From Anaerolineae bacterium (GTDB taxonomy: Bacteria > Chloroflexota > Anaerolineae > Aggregatilineales > J027): a stretch of 64,000 bases of DNA. The position numbers were made by a program, and so were the translations under genes. The notes under the pieces were generated by a model that did no database searches, was not told where the DNA came from, and saw only the letters and a list, made by a program, of their open reading frames with translations. Below, in pieces: positions 25,299 to 33,490 of this stretch (position 1 is the stretch's first letter; every line of letters starts with the position of its first letter). The stretch spans positions 62,001-126,000 of the forward strand of contig JAJTXY010000006.1 of the NCBI GenBank assembly GCA_021463865.1, read 5' to 3'.

Positions 25299-27950
25299 AT
25301 GGACGAACCACTGCTCAACCCTGAAGAAGGTTTAGCGCCCCATAGTCAAGAGGCCGAAGAAGCACTACTAGGGGCGATTCTTATTAATAATGATGCCCTG
25401 CTCGAAGTGGCGTCGTTTTTGCGTGCCGACGATTTTTTCTTCCTGCGCAATCAATATGTGTGGGAAGCGATGATGCGACTGCAAGAGCGTAACGAGGTGA
25501 TTGACAGCCTGACGCTTATTGAAGAACTGCGTAATCAAGGCCGCCTTGATTCCATTGGCAGCGGTTCTTATATCACCTATCTCCTGAGCAACTCTGCTAC
25601 TGCCATGAATGCAGAAATTTATGGCCGGATTGTGGAGCGCACTGCCACGCGCCGCCGTTTGCTAAAAGCATCGGTTGAGATTGCGCAACTGGCAAAAAGC
25701 GAAGATATGGATGTGAATGAGGTCATCGAACGCGCCGAAGCCAACCTCTTTAGTGTGACCGAGCGCCGTTTGAAGCGGGAAGTCACCATTATTCAGGATG
25801 TCCTCGCCGAATATTATGACCGCATCGAATATCTTTATCGCACTCGTGATAAACAATCGGGTGTACCTACCGGATTCATTGATCTTGACCGCTTGCTGGG
25901 TGGGTTACAAAAAAGTGACCTGCTGATCTTGGCGGCGCGTCCTGGCATGGGTAAGACCAGTTTTGGCCTCAATATTGCCCGTAATGCAGCACGCGCTGGT
26001 GGAAGAGTGGCGGTGTTTAGCCTTGAAATGAGCAACGAACAACTTGTTCAGCGGTTTATTGCCAGTGAATCCGGCATAGACAGCCAAAAACTACGCCTCG
26101 GTGATCTGGATGACCGGGAATGGGGACTGTTTACCCAATCCGCTGCCCGACTCAGCGAACTTCCCATCTTTTTGGATGATACCGTCGCCATTACCCCGAT
26201 CCAACTGCGGACAAAGTGCCGCCGCCTCAAACGCGAATTTGATATTAACTTGGTGATTGTGGACTACCTGCAATTGATGAATGGCAAACAGGGGGATCGC
26301 AATCAAAACCGCGAACAGGAAATTAGCTATATTTCGCAGTCCCTCAAAGAGTTGGCCCGCGAACTGAACCTGCCTGTTTTGGCATTGGGACAATTAAATC
26401 GCGCCGTTGAACAGCGTGCCGACAAAAGGCCGCAGCTATCTGATTTGCGCGAATCGGGGTGTCTGTCGGGAGATACATTGATCCCATTGGCCGATACGGG
26501 CGAAATATTGCCAATTCGAGATTTAGCTGGACGTGCTGGCTTCAATATTTGGGCGCTGAACCCAGATACTCTGAAACTGGAAAAAGCATTGGTCAGTCGA
26601 GCTTTTTCGACAGGAGTAAAGCCTGTTTATCGTTTAACTACCCAACTAGGGCGTACGATTCGCGCTACAGCTAATCACAAATTTCTCACGATTCATGGCT
26701 GGAGACGTTTGGATGAGCTTCAAGCGGGGGATTATCTTGGCCTGCCGCGAACAATGCCGAGTTTCGATTCCCAAACGATGACCGATGCTGAATTGGCCCT
26801 GCTAGGTCATTTGATTGGCGATGGGTGTATCTTACCGAGGCAATCTATCCATTACACCACCCGCGAAATAGACCTCGCCCAACAAGTAGCAGACTTGGCC
26901 TTAGAAGTCTTTGGCGACAAGGTAAAACCTCGCATCCAACAGGATCATACATGGTATCAAGTGTATTTACCAACAACCCTTAAACCAAGCCGTTGTACCC
27001 GTAGCCCTTTGGTCACATGGTTGACCGACTTAGGGGTTTGGGGGTTACGCTCGCATGAGAAATTCGTTCCACAGAAGGTATTTCAACAGCCTGCTGAAGC
27101 AATTGCGCTATTTTTGCGTCATTTATGGGCAACGGATGGTTGCATAAAACTTGTCGAAGGCAAAAGTATCCGACCTATTGCCTATTATGCTTCGAGCAGC
27201 GAAGGACTTGCTACAGATGTACAGTCACTGCTAATTCGGAATGGAATCAATGCTCGATTAAGACGTGTCGCACAGTCTGGTAAAGGCCGTGACCAGTATC
27301 ATGTCGTCGTTACGGGCAAACAGGATATGTCTATTTTTATTGATAGAATCGGGGCAGTAGGTCAATACAAAACCCAATCCCTACAACAAATTCGGCAGCA
27401 CTTAGATGCCCATATTGCCAATACCAATCGAGACATTATTCCATTTGATATATGGCGAATGTACGTTGTCCCTGTAATGCAAGCCTCTGGAATGACCGTG
27501 CGACAAATGCAGAGTGCGATAGATATGGCCCATTGTGGGACAACCCTTTACAAACAAAATGTCAGCCGTGCGAGAGCTGCGCGTGTAGTGAATGTTGTCC
27601 AGTCAAAGCCACTCGCTGCATTAGCCGAGAGCGATGTCTATTGGGATAGCATTCAATCAATTGAATTGGATGGTGAGGAAGAAGTTTTTGACCTAACTGT
27701 ACCCGGACTGCATAATTTCGTGGCGAATAACATCATTGTACATAACTCCATCGAGCAGAATAGTGACGTAGTGATGTTTATTTATCGTGATGATGTGTAT
27801 AACGAAAATTCTGAAGCCCCAAATCAGGCCGAAATCATCGTGGCGAAACATCGCAATGGCCCAACCGGAATGATCTCGCTCTATTTTGACAAGCGGCTCA
27901 CCCAGTTCCGGGATTTGATGAAACAATCCATTGACTTGACCAATTATTAA
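25299..27950 (+). CDS. dnaB: Replicative DNA helicase DnaB interrupted by an intein
   Basis: 883 residues: N-extein 1-387, intein 388-816, C-extein 817-883. The spliced protein would be 454 residues, normal for DnaB. The N-terminal domain starts PHSQEAEEALLGAILIN; Walker A is RPGMGKTS (214-221) and Walker B is LVIVDYLQLM with D322. The intein splits motif H4 between RESG and SIEQ. The C-extein keeps VVMFIYRDDVY and the arginine-finger segment AKHRNGPTG. After splicing the motif reads SIEQNSD where most DnaB proteins have SIEQDAD. DnaB is the hexameric helicase that unwinds DNA at the fork. A DnaD-domain gene and a DnaC-like gene follow on the same strand. Confidence 0.93.
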   Translation: MDEPLLNPEEGLAPHSQEAEEALLGAILINNDALLEVASFLRADDFFFLRNQYVWEAMMRLQERNEVIDSLTLIEELRNQGRLDSIGSGSYITYLLSNSATAMNAEIYGRIVERTATRRRLLKASVEIAQLAKSEDMDVNEVIERAEANLFSVTERRLKREVTIIQDVLAEYYDRIEYLYRTRDKQSGVPTGFIDLDRLLGGLQKSDLLILAARPGMGKTSFGLNIARNAARAGGRVAVFSLEMSNEQLVQRFIASESGIDSQKLRLGDLDDREWGLFTQSAARLSELPIFLDDTVAITPIQLRTKCRRLKREFDINLVIVDYLQLMNGKQGDRNQNREQEISYISQSLKELARELNLPVLALGQLNRAVEQRADKRPQLSDLRESGCLSGDTLIPLADTGEILPIRDLAGRAGFNIWALNPDTLKLEKALVSRAFSTGVKPVYRLTTQLGRTIRATANHKFLTIHGWRRLDELQAGDYLGLPRTMPSFDSQTMTDAELALLGHLIGDGCILPRQSIHYTTREIDLAQQVADLALEVFGDKVKPRIQQDHTWYQVYLPTTLKPSRCTRSPLVTWLTDLGVWGLRSHEKFVPQKVFQQPAEAIALFLRHLWATDGCIKLVEGKSIRPIAYYASSSEGLATDVQSLLIRNGINARLRRVAQSGKGRDQYHVVVTGKQDMSIFIDRIGAVGQYKTQSLQQIRQHLDAHIANTNRDIIPFDIWRMYVVPVMQASGMTVRQMQSAIDMAHCGTTLYKQNVSRARAARVVNVVQSKPLAALAESDVYWDSIQSIELDGEEEVFDLTVPGLHNFVANNIIVHNSIEQNSDVVMFIYRDDVYNENSEAPNQAEIIVAKHRNGPTGMISLYFDKRLTQFRDLMKQSIDLTNY
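26460..27746 (+). mobile_element. DnaB intein with LAGLIDADG homing endonuclease
   Basis: 429 codons inserted between RESG and SIEQ of DnaB. Splicing residues look complete: Cys1 (CLSGDTLIPL), block B RATANHKFLTIHGW, block F EVFDLTVPGLHNFVANN, and a C-terminal HN followed by Ser+1. The endonuclease has two LAGLIDADG-type motifs, LLGHLIGDG and LRHLWATDG, each with its catalytic Asp. The splicing blocks closely match the known cyanobacterial Ssp DnaB intein at the same site. Both splicing and homing therefore look intact. Confidence 0.93.
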
Positions 27951-28043
27951 TCTGTCGTTTCAATTCAGCCTGCCCTACTTTCTCTGGCTGGTGCGAACTA
28001 AAATTGTCCGTAAAGAGCGCCGAAAAGTCTTAGGATACCGATT

Positions 28044-28691
28044 ATGCAGGGATTTAATGGTTTTCCGAAGAAAGCCAAATTTATCGGATTACCAGAGCCG
28101 TTTTTTATCGAACTACTGCCAATGATTGACCATCTGGCCGAGCTAAAGGTTACGCTCTATTGCTTGTGGGCCATTCAGCAGCAAGAAGGCAAGTATAGAT
28201 ACCTGCGCCTTTCAGGAATCATGACCGATGAATTATTTATGGCAGGTTTGGCATCAAAGGAGTCTGAGCGTGAGGCTGTTTTGCGAGATGCCTTAGAACG
28301 AGCCGTCATACGTGGCACGTTATTTCATGTCACGATCACGCTAACTACCGTGCAGGAAGAGATTTATTTTGTGAATACCCCTGATGGGCAAGCAGCGCTT
28401 AATGCGTTAGAAAAGGGGTCGTGGGTGCCGGGTGATGCTTCACGACCAGTCCAGTTGATTACGGAAAGACCGCTCATTTTTAAACTATATGAGCAAAATA
28501 TTGGCAATATTACGCCGATGATGCGTGATCGGCTGTTGGACGCTGAACGAGAATTTCCTGAAGACTGGATTGAAGAAGCAATTCGCATCGCTGTTGAGCA
28601 AAACAAGCGCAGTTGGAGTTACATTCAGGCGATTCTTGATCGTTGGATGAGGGATGGGAAGGGGACAGGTAAAAATGGGTTCGCTCGGTGA
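28044..28691 (+). CDS. DnaD-domain replication protein
   Basis: 215 residues with AGGA upstream of the ATG. The C-terminal region (about 145-205) has LYEQNIGNITPMMRDRLLD, EDWIEEAIRIAVEQNKRSW and YIQAILDRW, the DnaD/DnaB_2 domain that binds DNA and helps load the helicase in low-GC Gram-positives. The N-terminal ~130 residues look like a winged-helix DnaD N-terminal region. It lies between dnaB and the double AAA+ gene and overlaps the latter by 17 bases, which points to a joint role in helicase loading. Confidence 0.82.
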   Translation: MQGFNGFPKKAKFIGLPEPFFIELLPMIDHLAELKVTLYCLWAIQQQEGKYRYLRLSGIMTDELFMAGLASKESEREAVLRDALERAVIRGTLFHVTITLTTVQEEIYFVNTPDGQAALNALEKGSWVPGDASRPVQLITERPLIFKLYEQNIGNITPMMRDRLLDAEREFPEDWIEEAIRIAVEQNKRSWSYIQAILDRWMRDGKGTGKNGFAR

Positions 28692-30072
28692 TTACCTTGA
28701 TAAATTCAATAGTTTTTGGGATAAATCCGATGCATCCTCTGAAAATTCAGTTGAGTTGCCGCCCGATGTCTGTCCGATTTGTGGGGGACTAGGATATTTC
28801 ACCCCAAGTAATGCGCCAATAGGCCATCCGGCTTTTGGTAGAGCCATAGTTTGTGAGTGTCAGCAGAATAATATTGCTAAACAAGAGGCTGATCGTCGAA
28901 GAAACATCAGCAATCTTACCCATTATCAAAATATGAGTTTTGATAACTTTATTACTTCGGATGTTGCCTTATCTCAAATCCAGAAAGCAACTCTTAGCAA
29001 TTGCATAGATAAAGCATATCATTTTGCCAACAACCCTGAAGGGTGGATATTGTTTTACGGTGGTTATGGATGTGGCAAAACTCATTTAGCGGCTTCAATT
29101 GGCAACTATTGTTTAACCCGCGGGCAATCAGTAATTTTCATGACAATTCCTGACCTTTTGGATCACCTAAGGGCCGCGTTTGGACCAAACTCTGAGTTGG
29201 CCTATGATGAGAAGTTTGAAATGATACGGGAAGCACCCCTTTTGATTCTTGATGACCTTGGAGCGGAAAGCCCTACCGCTTGGGCTAACGAGAAACTCTA
29301 TCAATTGTTCAACCACCGATATGTTAGAAGATTGCCGACGGTTATCACCACAAACTGTGATTTTGACCGTTTGGACCCGCGAATTACCAGCCGATTGAGA
29401 GATTATCAACTGTGCAGGCTCGTCAACATGCAGGAGCTGCCTGATTATCGTAGTCATCTTGATGATCAGACGCCGGGAGAAATATCAAATGTCAAAATCT
29501 ATGAGGGGATGACATTTGAAAATTTCTCGACACATCGTGACGAGCCACATGCAAAGTCTAGGGAATCGCTTTCAAAGGCTGCTGCTGCTGCAAAAAAATT
29601 TGCTGAAGCCCCCAGCCAACAGTGGCTGATATTTGTTGGAAAAAATGGAACCGGAAAAACCCATCTTGCTGCTGCAATCGCTAATGCACGAATCAAGGCG
29701 GGTGAGCCTGTGTATTTTGTTACATTACCCGACTTATTAGACTACTTGCGGAGATCTTTTGAGCCTAATTCACGGATAAGTTTGGAAAAACGCTTTCAAG
29801 AAGTCTGTGCGACGGATGTCCTTATCCTAGATCATTTTGATCTCAGTGCCGCGTCTTCATGGGCACGGGAGAAGATTTTCCAATTGATTGAATATCGCTA
29901 TGTTCGTCGCTTGCCTACTGTTATTACAAAGCCGGGAGACAGTTTTATGGATTTGGATCCTGTGTTTGAAAGCCGATTTTCAGATTCACGCTTATGTCGA
30001 GTAATTCATATTTCAACACCGGAACGTAAAGGTAAATCTATACTGACTTTTGACGAGAACAATCGAAAATAG
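28675..30072 (+). CDS. Tandem double AAA+ DnaC/IstB-like helicase-loader protein
   Basis: 465 residues from the ATG at 28675; an ATG at 28654 would add seven residues. A zinc-binding-like CPIC...CEC (33-62) is followed by two complete loader modules, each introduced by the family's F-x-x-F segment: MSFDNFIT (87-94) and MTFENFST (279-286). Module 1 has Walker A GGYGCGKT (129-136), Walker B LLILDDLG (189-196), sensor-1 TTN and SRLRD. Module 2 has Walker A GKNGTGKT (322-329), but Walker B reads VLILDHFD (second acid replaced by His 387), the sensor-1 position reads TKP, and SRFSD has lost the second Arg. Module 1 should hydrolyse ATP; module 2 probably binds without efficient hydrolysis. Usual DnaC, DnaI and IstB proteins have one AAA+ module. 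Confidence 0.85.
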   Translation: MGSLGDYLDKFNSFWDKSDASSENSVELPPDVCPICGGLGYFTPSNAPIGHPAFGRAIVCECQQNNIAKQEADRRRNISNLTHYQNMSFDNFITSDVALSQIQKATLSNCIDKAYHFANNPEGWILFYGGYGCGKTHLAASIGNYCLTRGQSVIFMTIPDLLDHLRAAFGPNSELAYDEKFEMIREAPLLILDDLGAESPTAWANEKLYQLFNHRYVRRLPTVITTNCDFDRLDPRITSRLRDYQLCRLVNMQELPDYRSHLDDQTPGEISNVKIYEGMTFENFSTHRDEPHAKSRESLSKAAAAAKKFAEAPSQQWLIFVGKNGTGKTHLAAAIANARIKAGEPVYFVTLPDLLDYLRRSFEPNSRISLEKRFQEVCATDVLILDHFDLSAASSWAREKIFQLIEYRYVRRLPTVITKPGDSFMDLDPVFESRFSDSRLCRVIHISTPERKGKSILTFDENNRK

Positions 30073-30076
30073 TAGG

Positions 30077-30436
30077 CTAGACTAGCCCATGCTTGCTGGA
30101 AGCGTTTTGACTGGCCTGATATTGTTTGAACTCCTCCGCAGTCGCCACTTCACCCCCGCTGACCTCGCAATCGCGGATTTGGCGTTTGTTGTCGAAAAAT
30201 ACAGTGACTTCGGCACGACGGAATGAACGGGCACCGACCACTGTCTTTTTGACAAAATGATTGCCTTCATCATCTTCCGAGACATCACTATAGGGATTCA
30301 GGCGAAGCTGCACAATTTCATCCTCCGGTGAGGGGCGGTTTGGAAACTTATGCACTTTGACGTATAGGTATAATCCCCCGTCCTGCGTTTTGGCCTTTCC
30401 CCCGAACAGTGATTGGATATTACGTAAAAATCCCAT
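30077..30436 (-). CDS. Conserved-looking small protein of unknown function
   Basis: 119 residues from the ATG at 30436, which is spaced about 9 bases from GAGGAG; an ATG two codons earlier is too close to it. The core is strand-rich and includes GGLYLYVKVHKF, EIVQLRLNPYSDVSEDDEGNHFVKK and a C-terminal helix. No catalytic motif or membrane segment is seen and no function is assigned. It is convergent with the loader gene, 4 bp apart. Confidence 0.6.
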   Translation of the reverse strand: MGFLRNIQSLFGGKAKTQDGGLYLYVKVHKFPNRPSPEDEIVQLRLNPYSDVSEDDEGNHFVKKTVVGARSFRRAEVTVFFDNKRQIRDCEVSGGEVATAEEFKQYQASQNASSKHGLV

Positions 30437-30581
30437 CAACATAATCTCCTCAAGTTATTCACCACGCCATTACAAAATATGATGTTAACACTCAATCGGG
30501 GGATTTGGTAAATAAAATTTTAATTTAACTTAAAATTTCTTTAAACTTAAATTAGGGCAGGTTTTATGGTCTCAGGTTATG

Positions 30582-30608
30582 ATTGACACTCGGAATTTCG
30601 ATGTCAAT
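30582..30608 (+). promoter_or_regulatory. Dyad operator candidate overlapping a -35 upstream of the solute-binding protein
   Basis: ATTGACA (30582-30588) and TGTCAAT (30602-30608) are perfect inverted repeats, extended inward by TCG/CGA. The left arm contains TTGACA (30583-30588). No good -10 follows at standard spacing. It lies in a strongly AT-rich 200-base region. Confidence 0.4.
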
Positions 30609-30658
30609 GTTTTGTCAGAGTGTTCCCCAAACAACATCCTTTAAGGAGGAGTTACAAA

Positions 30659-32044
30659 GTGAAATCTGTTTTGAGCAAGTCCTTTGTTGTACTTATGGTT
30701 CTGGCTGTAATCGTAGCAGCGCTGCCCTCGGCGTTTGCTCAAGATGCTTCTGCTTTCCGCAAGACCTTCGAACTCACCGTACCAGCGACCGAAGGTGCTT
30801 TTGCTGGCGTTGACCCCAGCGGCCAAACCGTTACATGGTGGCACAATCACAGTGGTGCGCGTGAAGAACGCCTCGCCGAACTGATCGCTGAGTTTAACTC
30901 CAATAATCCTTGGGGTATCACCGTTGAAGCGACCAATCAAGGGAGCTATGATGACATCTATGGTAAGATCATTGCGGGGTTGACCTCTGGTGAACTGCCC
31001 AATTTGGTTGTGGCCTATCAAAACCAAGCGCTGGCTTACAAAGCGGGTGGCGGTATTGTTGACCTGAATCCCTTCGTGACCGACCCCGCCGTCGGTTTGA
31101 ACGAAGCGGAAGCTGCCGACTTTATCCCGGCTTTCTTCACGCAAGACATCGCCCCCGATGGTGTCCGTATCGGCTTCCCACCCAATCGTTCTGCTGAAGT
31201 GTTGTATTACAACCGTTCGGCTTTGGCTGAATTGGGTTACGAAGCGCCACCCACCAACTGGGACGAATTCCGTGAAATGGCCTGTGCCTTTACCGAAAAC
31301 GGTTGGAGCGGCTATGAAGGCGATGACACCATTGGCTACAGCGTTCGTACCGATGCTTCCAATGTTGCAGCGTTGACCTACGCGCTTGGTGCTGACATCT
31401 TCGATGCCGAGACCAACACCTACACCTATAACAACGAAGCCACCATCACCGCTTTAACCTTTATGCAGAGTTTGGTTGCCGATGGCTGCGCGAACCTGAT
31501 TGCGGAAAACTTTGCCGATCAAAATGACTTTGCCGCTGGCAAGAACCTGTTCTACATGGGTTCAACCTCCGGTATTCCCTTCGTTGCTTCCGCTATTCAA
31601 GAAGGTGGTGTCGAACTGGATTGGGGTATCACCTTTATCCCGTATGCCGAAACCCCAGCGGTAGACATCTACGGCGCGAGCGTCAGCCTGATTGCTGGCA
31701 GCAGCACTCCCGAAGCCCAACTGGCGACGTGGCTGTTTGTCCGTTGGTTCACCGAAGCCGAACAACAGGCAGTTTGGGCCGCCGCTTCCAACTACTTCCC
31801 GGTTCGTATCAGCACCGCCCAAAATATGGGTGATGTGTTTGCCGCTACTCCTCAATTTGAAGAAGCGTTCAATCTGTTGATCGAAGGTCAGGGTTTTGTT
31901 GAACCCGCCACCGCTGGTTACGACGTGGTGCGCGATAATGTTCAGGCGACCTTCCAAAGCATTTTGGTCGAAGGTGTGGACGTTCAGGCCGCTCTTGAGG
32001 CGCTGGATGTTGCCGCCAATGAAATCGAAGCCAGCTTCCAATAA
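30659..32044 (+). CDS. Extracellular solute-binding protein (ABC transporter, family 1)
   Basis: 461 residues from the GTG at 30659, preceded by AAGGAGGAG; the open frame back to 30620 is not needed. Signal peptide about 1-28, cleaved near PSAFAQDA. The mature protein has the sugar-binding-protein pattern VTWWHNHSGAREERLAELIAEFN, IYGKIIAGLTSGELPNLVVAYQN and a LPNFVPSVQ-like NYFPVRIST segment, as in UgpB/MalE-type proteins. No lipobox Cys is present, so it would be released rather than lipid-anchored if the cell is monoderm. No permease or ATPase gene is adjacent, making it an orphan. Two strong terminators follow. Confidence 0.85.
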   Translation: MKSVLSKSFVVLMVLAVIVAALPSAFAQDASAFRKTFELTVPATEGAFAGVDPSGQTVTWWHNHSGAREERLAELIAEFNSNNPWGITVEATNQGSYDDIYGKIIAGLTSGELPNLVVAYQNQALAYKAGGGIVDLNPFVTDPAVGLNEAEAADFIPAFFTQDIAPDGVRIGFPPNRSAEVLYYNRSALAELGYEAPPTNWDEFREMACAFTENGWSGYEGDDTIGYSVRTDASNVAALTYALGADIFDAETNTYTYNNEATITALTFMQSLVADGCANLIAENFADQNDFAAGKNLFYMGSTSGIPFVASAIQEGGVELDWGITFIPYAETPAVDIYGASVSLIAGSSTPEAQLATWLFVRWFTEAEQQAVWAAASNYFPVRISTAQNMGDVFAATPQFEEAFNLLIEGQGFVEPATAGYDVVRDNVQATFQSILVEGVDVQAALEALDVAANEIEASFQ

Positions 32045-32059
32045 GTAGGCTAACGCAAC

Positions 32060-32077
32060 AAAGGGAACCCCTTTTTT
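32060..32077 (+). terminator. Short hairpin terminator after the solute-binding protein gene
   Basis: AAAGGG, a 3-base loop and CCCTTT, running straight into TTT. Starts 16 bases after the stop. Confidence 0.5.
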
Positions 32078-32098
32078 GCAAATCCTAGATTGATCAAG

Positions 32099-32150
32099 AC
32101 GGGCCTTTGCATTCATCATGAGAAGCAAAGGCTCGTTTCATAATTTTTTT
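32099..32150 (+). terminator. Strong hairpin terminator after the solute-binding protein gene
   Basis: A 12-bp stem with one G-U pair (ACGGGCCTTTGC at 32099-32110, GCAAAGGCTCGT at 32125-32136), a 14-base loop, and a T7 tract ending at 32150. It sits in the 289-base gap between two genes on the same strand. Confidence 0.7.
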
Positions 32151-32162
32151 CACGAAAATTTC

Positions 32163-32192
32163 CTGACGCCTCGATTCAAACAATTGTATAAT
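32163..32192 (+). promoter_or_regulatory. Candidate promoter for the pseudo-receiver/kinase unit
   Basis: CTGACG (32163-32168), an 18-base spacer and a perfect TATAAT (32187-32192). A second perfect TATAAT lies at 32261-32266 without a convincing -35. Either could start the transcript of 32334. Confidence 0.35.
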
Positions 32193-32333
32193 GGGGGACA
32201 AACAGCCTCTTTATCTTTTTCGAGAAAAATACATTCTTCGCCAATACTATATTGATACAGTATAATGTCCCATAGGGTGGGGTATCCTTCCCTGTAGTGT
32301 TGGCCTGTGACAGATTTTTGCGGAGGCAGTGTT

Positions 32334-33464
32334 ATGGCTTCGATCCATCGTATTATGGTGATTGATACACGCGCACATCTGAGTGATCTCGTGCGTGCTG
32401 CTATGTCTATGCTAGGCAGGCGTTATGCGATTTATGAAGTCCCCTCGGCAGAATCTGCGCTGGATGAAATCGCACGAGTTGAATTTGACTTGGTGGTCGC
32501 GGCGTATACACTGGATGGCACGATGAATGGCCTTGAATTTGCGAAACGGGCTATACGTGAACGGGCTGGTGTAGCGATTGTCATAGTTGCAGCCGAAAAT
32601 GACCCCATGCTTGATGCCGATCAACTTGAAGAACTCCCGATTCAGTTTATGCCCTATCCCCCCGGCGAAAAATTTGTGCGTGCGCTCCGGGTAGGTCTTG
32701 ATGGTGCGGATGTCGTTGAAGCTAGTGAGGGGATAGTTGAGATTGATCTTGGCCCCATCCCGGCCTTAGATGTTGATAAAGCTCGGACGATTTTGGTTAA
32801 TACAATGCGCGAAGTCGGTGCCATTGGCGGCCTAATTGCTGACCGTACAGGCCGGGTAGTAGTAGATGAACGCACTGGCTATATTGACAAGAGCCTAATT
32901 GCAGGTGTCTTGGGGCCAACATTTGCTCACGCTCCCAAGATTGCCCCACAAATTGGCGGTCAAGGATGGTCTCTCAAATTCTACGACGGCAATCGTTATG
33001 ACTTGTTTGCGCTTTCTCTCGGCTATCACTATTTTGCTGCCTTTTTATTTGATGACAATAAATCTGGTGTGTTTGGTGCAATGACTCGCTTTGGGCGACT
33101 AGGGGCTGACGCGATTATCAAGCTATTGGGCGACAGCGCGTGGACTTTTGAGCAACCTGCTCCGGTGCCTGTCCCGACATCACCCACCGCCCCACGCCCC
33201 GGTTCTCGTCCGCCCAAACATGCCACACAACCTCTACCCAAACTGGAGGTTGCACCAACGGCCCCAACCATTGTAGATGAGCCTATTTTAGAGCCAGTTG
33301 GGGAGCTTGATTTAGATTTATTGTTTGGACAAAGTACCCCCGATGAACAAAGTTTTGACGATTTGTTTAGTAACGACCAGCCAGCAGATTTAGACCTCGG
33401 CAATATTCATGGGGATAAGATGAGTTTTGAGGAGGCTCAAAACATGGGCCTCTTAGGTGATTAA
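32334..33464 (+). CDS. Pseudo-receiver with a roadblock/LC7-like domain
   Basis: 376 residues from the ATG at 32334 (GGAGG upstream). Residues 1-125 have a receiver-like fold (IMVIDTRAHLSDLVRAAM, FDLVVAAYTLDGTMNGLEF), but all active positions are lost: the acidic pair is D-T, the phospho-acceptor is Ala 57, the Thr/Ser is Ala, and the Lys is Tyr 108. Residues ~145-265 look like a roadblock/LC7 domain (VNTMREVGAIGGLIADRTGRV). A Pro-rich linker leads to a C-terminal acidic tail with repeated DLL/DLF segments (LDLDLLFGQ, FDDLFSN). Likely a signalling adaptor rather than a phosphorylated regulator. The neighbouring kinase gene starts 26 bp later. Confidence 0.65.
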   Translation: MASIHRIMVIDTRAHLSDLVRAAMSMLGRRYAIYEVPSAESALDEIARVEFDLVVAAYTLDGTMNGLEFAKRAIRERAGVAIVIVAAENDPMLDADQLEELPIQFMPYPPGEKFVRALRVGLDGADVVEASEGIVEIDLGPIPALDVDKARTILVNTMREVGAIGGLIADRTGRVVVDERTGYIDKSLIAGVLGPTFAHAPKIAPQIGGQGWSLKFYDGNRYDLFALSLGYHYFAAFLFDDNKSGVFGAMTRFGRLGADAIIKLLGDSAWTFEQPAPVPVPTSPTAPRPGSRPPKHATQPLPKLEVAPTAPTIVDEPILEPVGELDLDLLFGQSTPDEQSFDDLFSNDQPADLDLGNIHGDKMSFEEAQNMGLLGD

Positions 33465-33490
33465 CCAGATCAGGCAAGGCAGGAACCTCA

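Noticed and set aside
25299..30072. Replication cluster considered as part of a prophage or integrated plasmid
   Set aside because: No integrase, capsid, terminase, attachment repeats or origin iterons were seen, and the flanks are ordinary chromosomal genes. The DnaB appears to be the normal replicative helicase.
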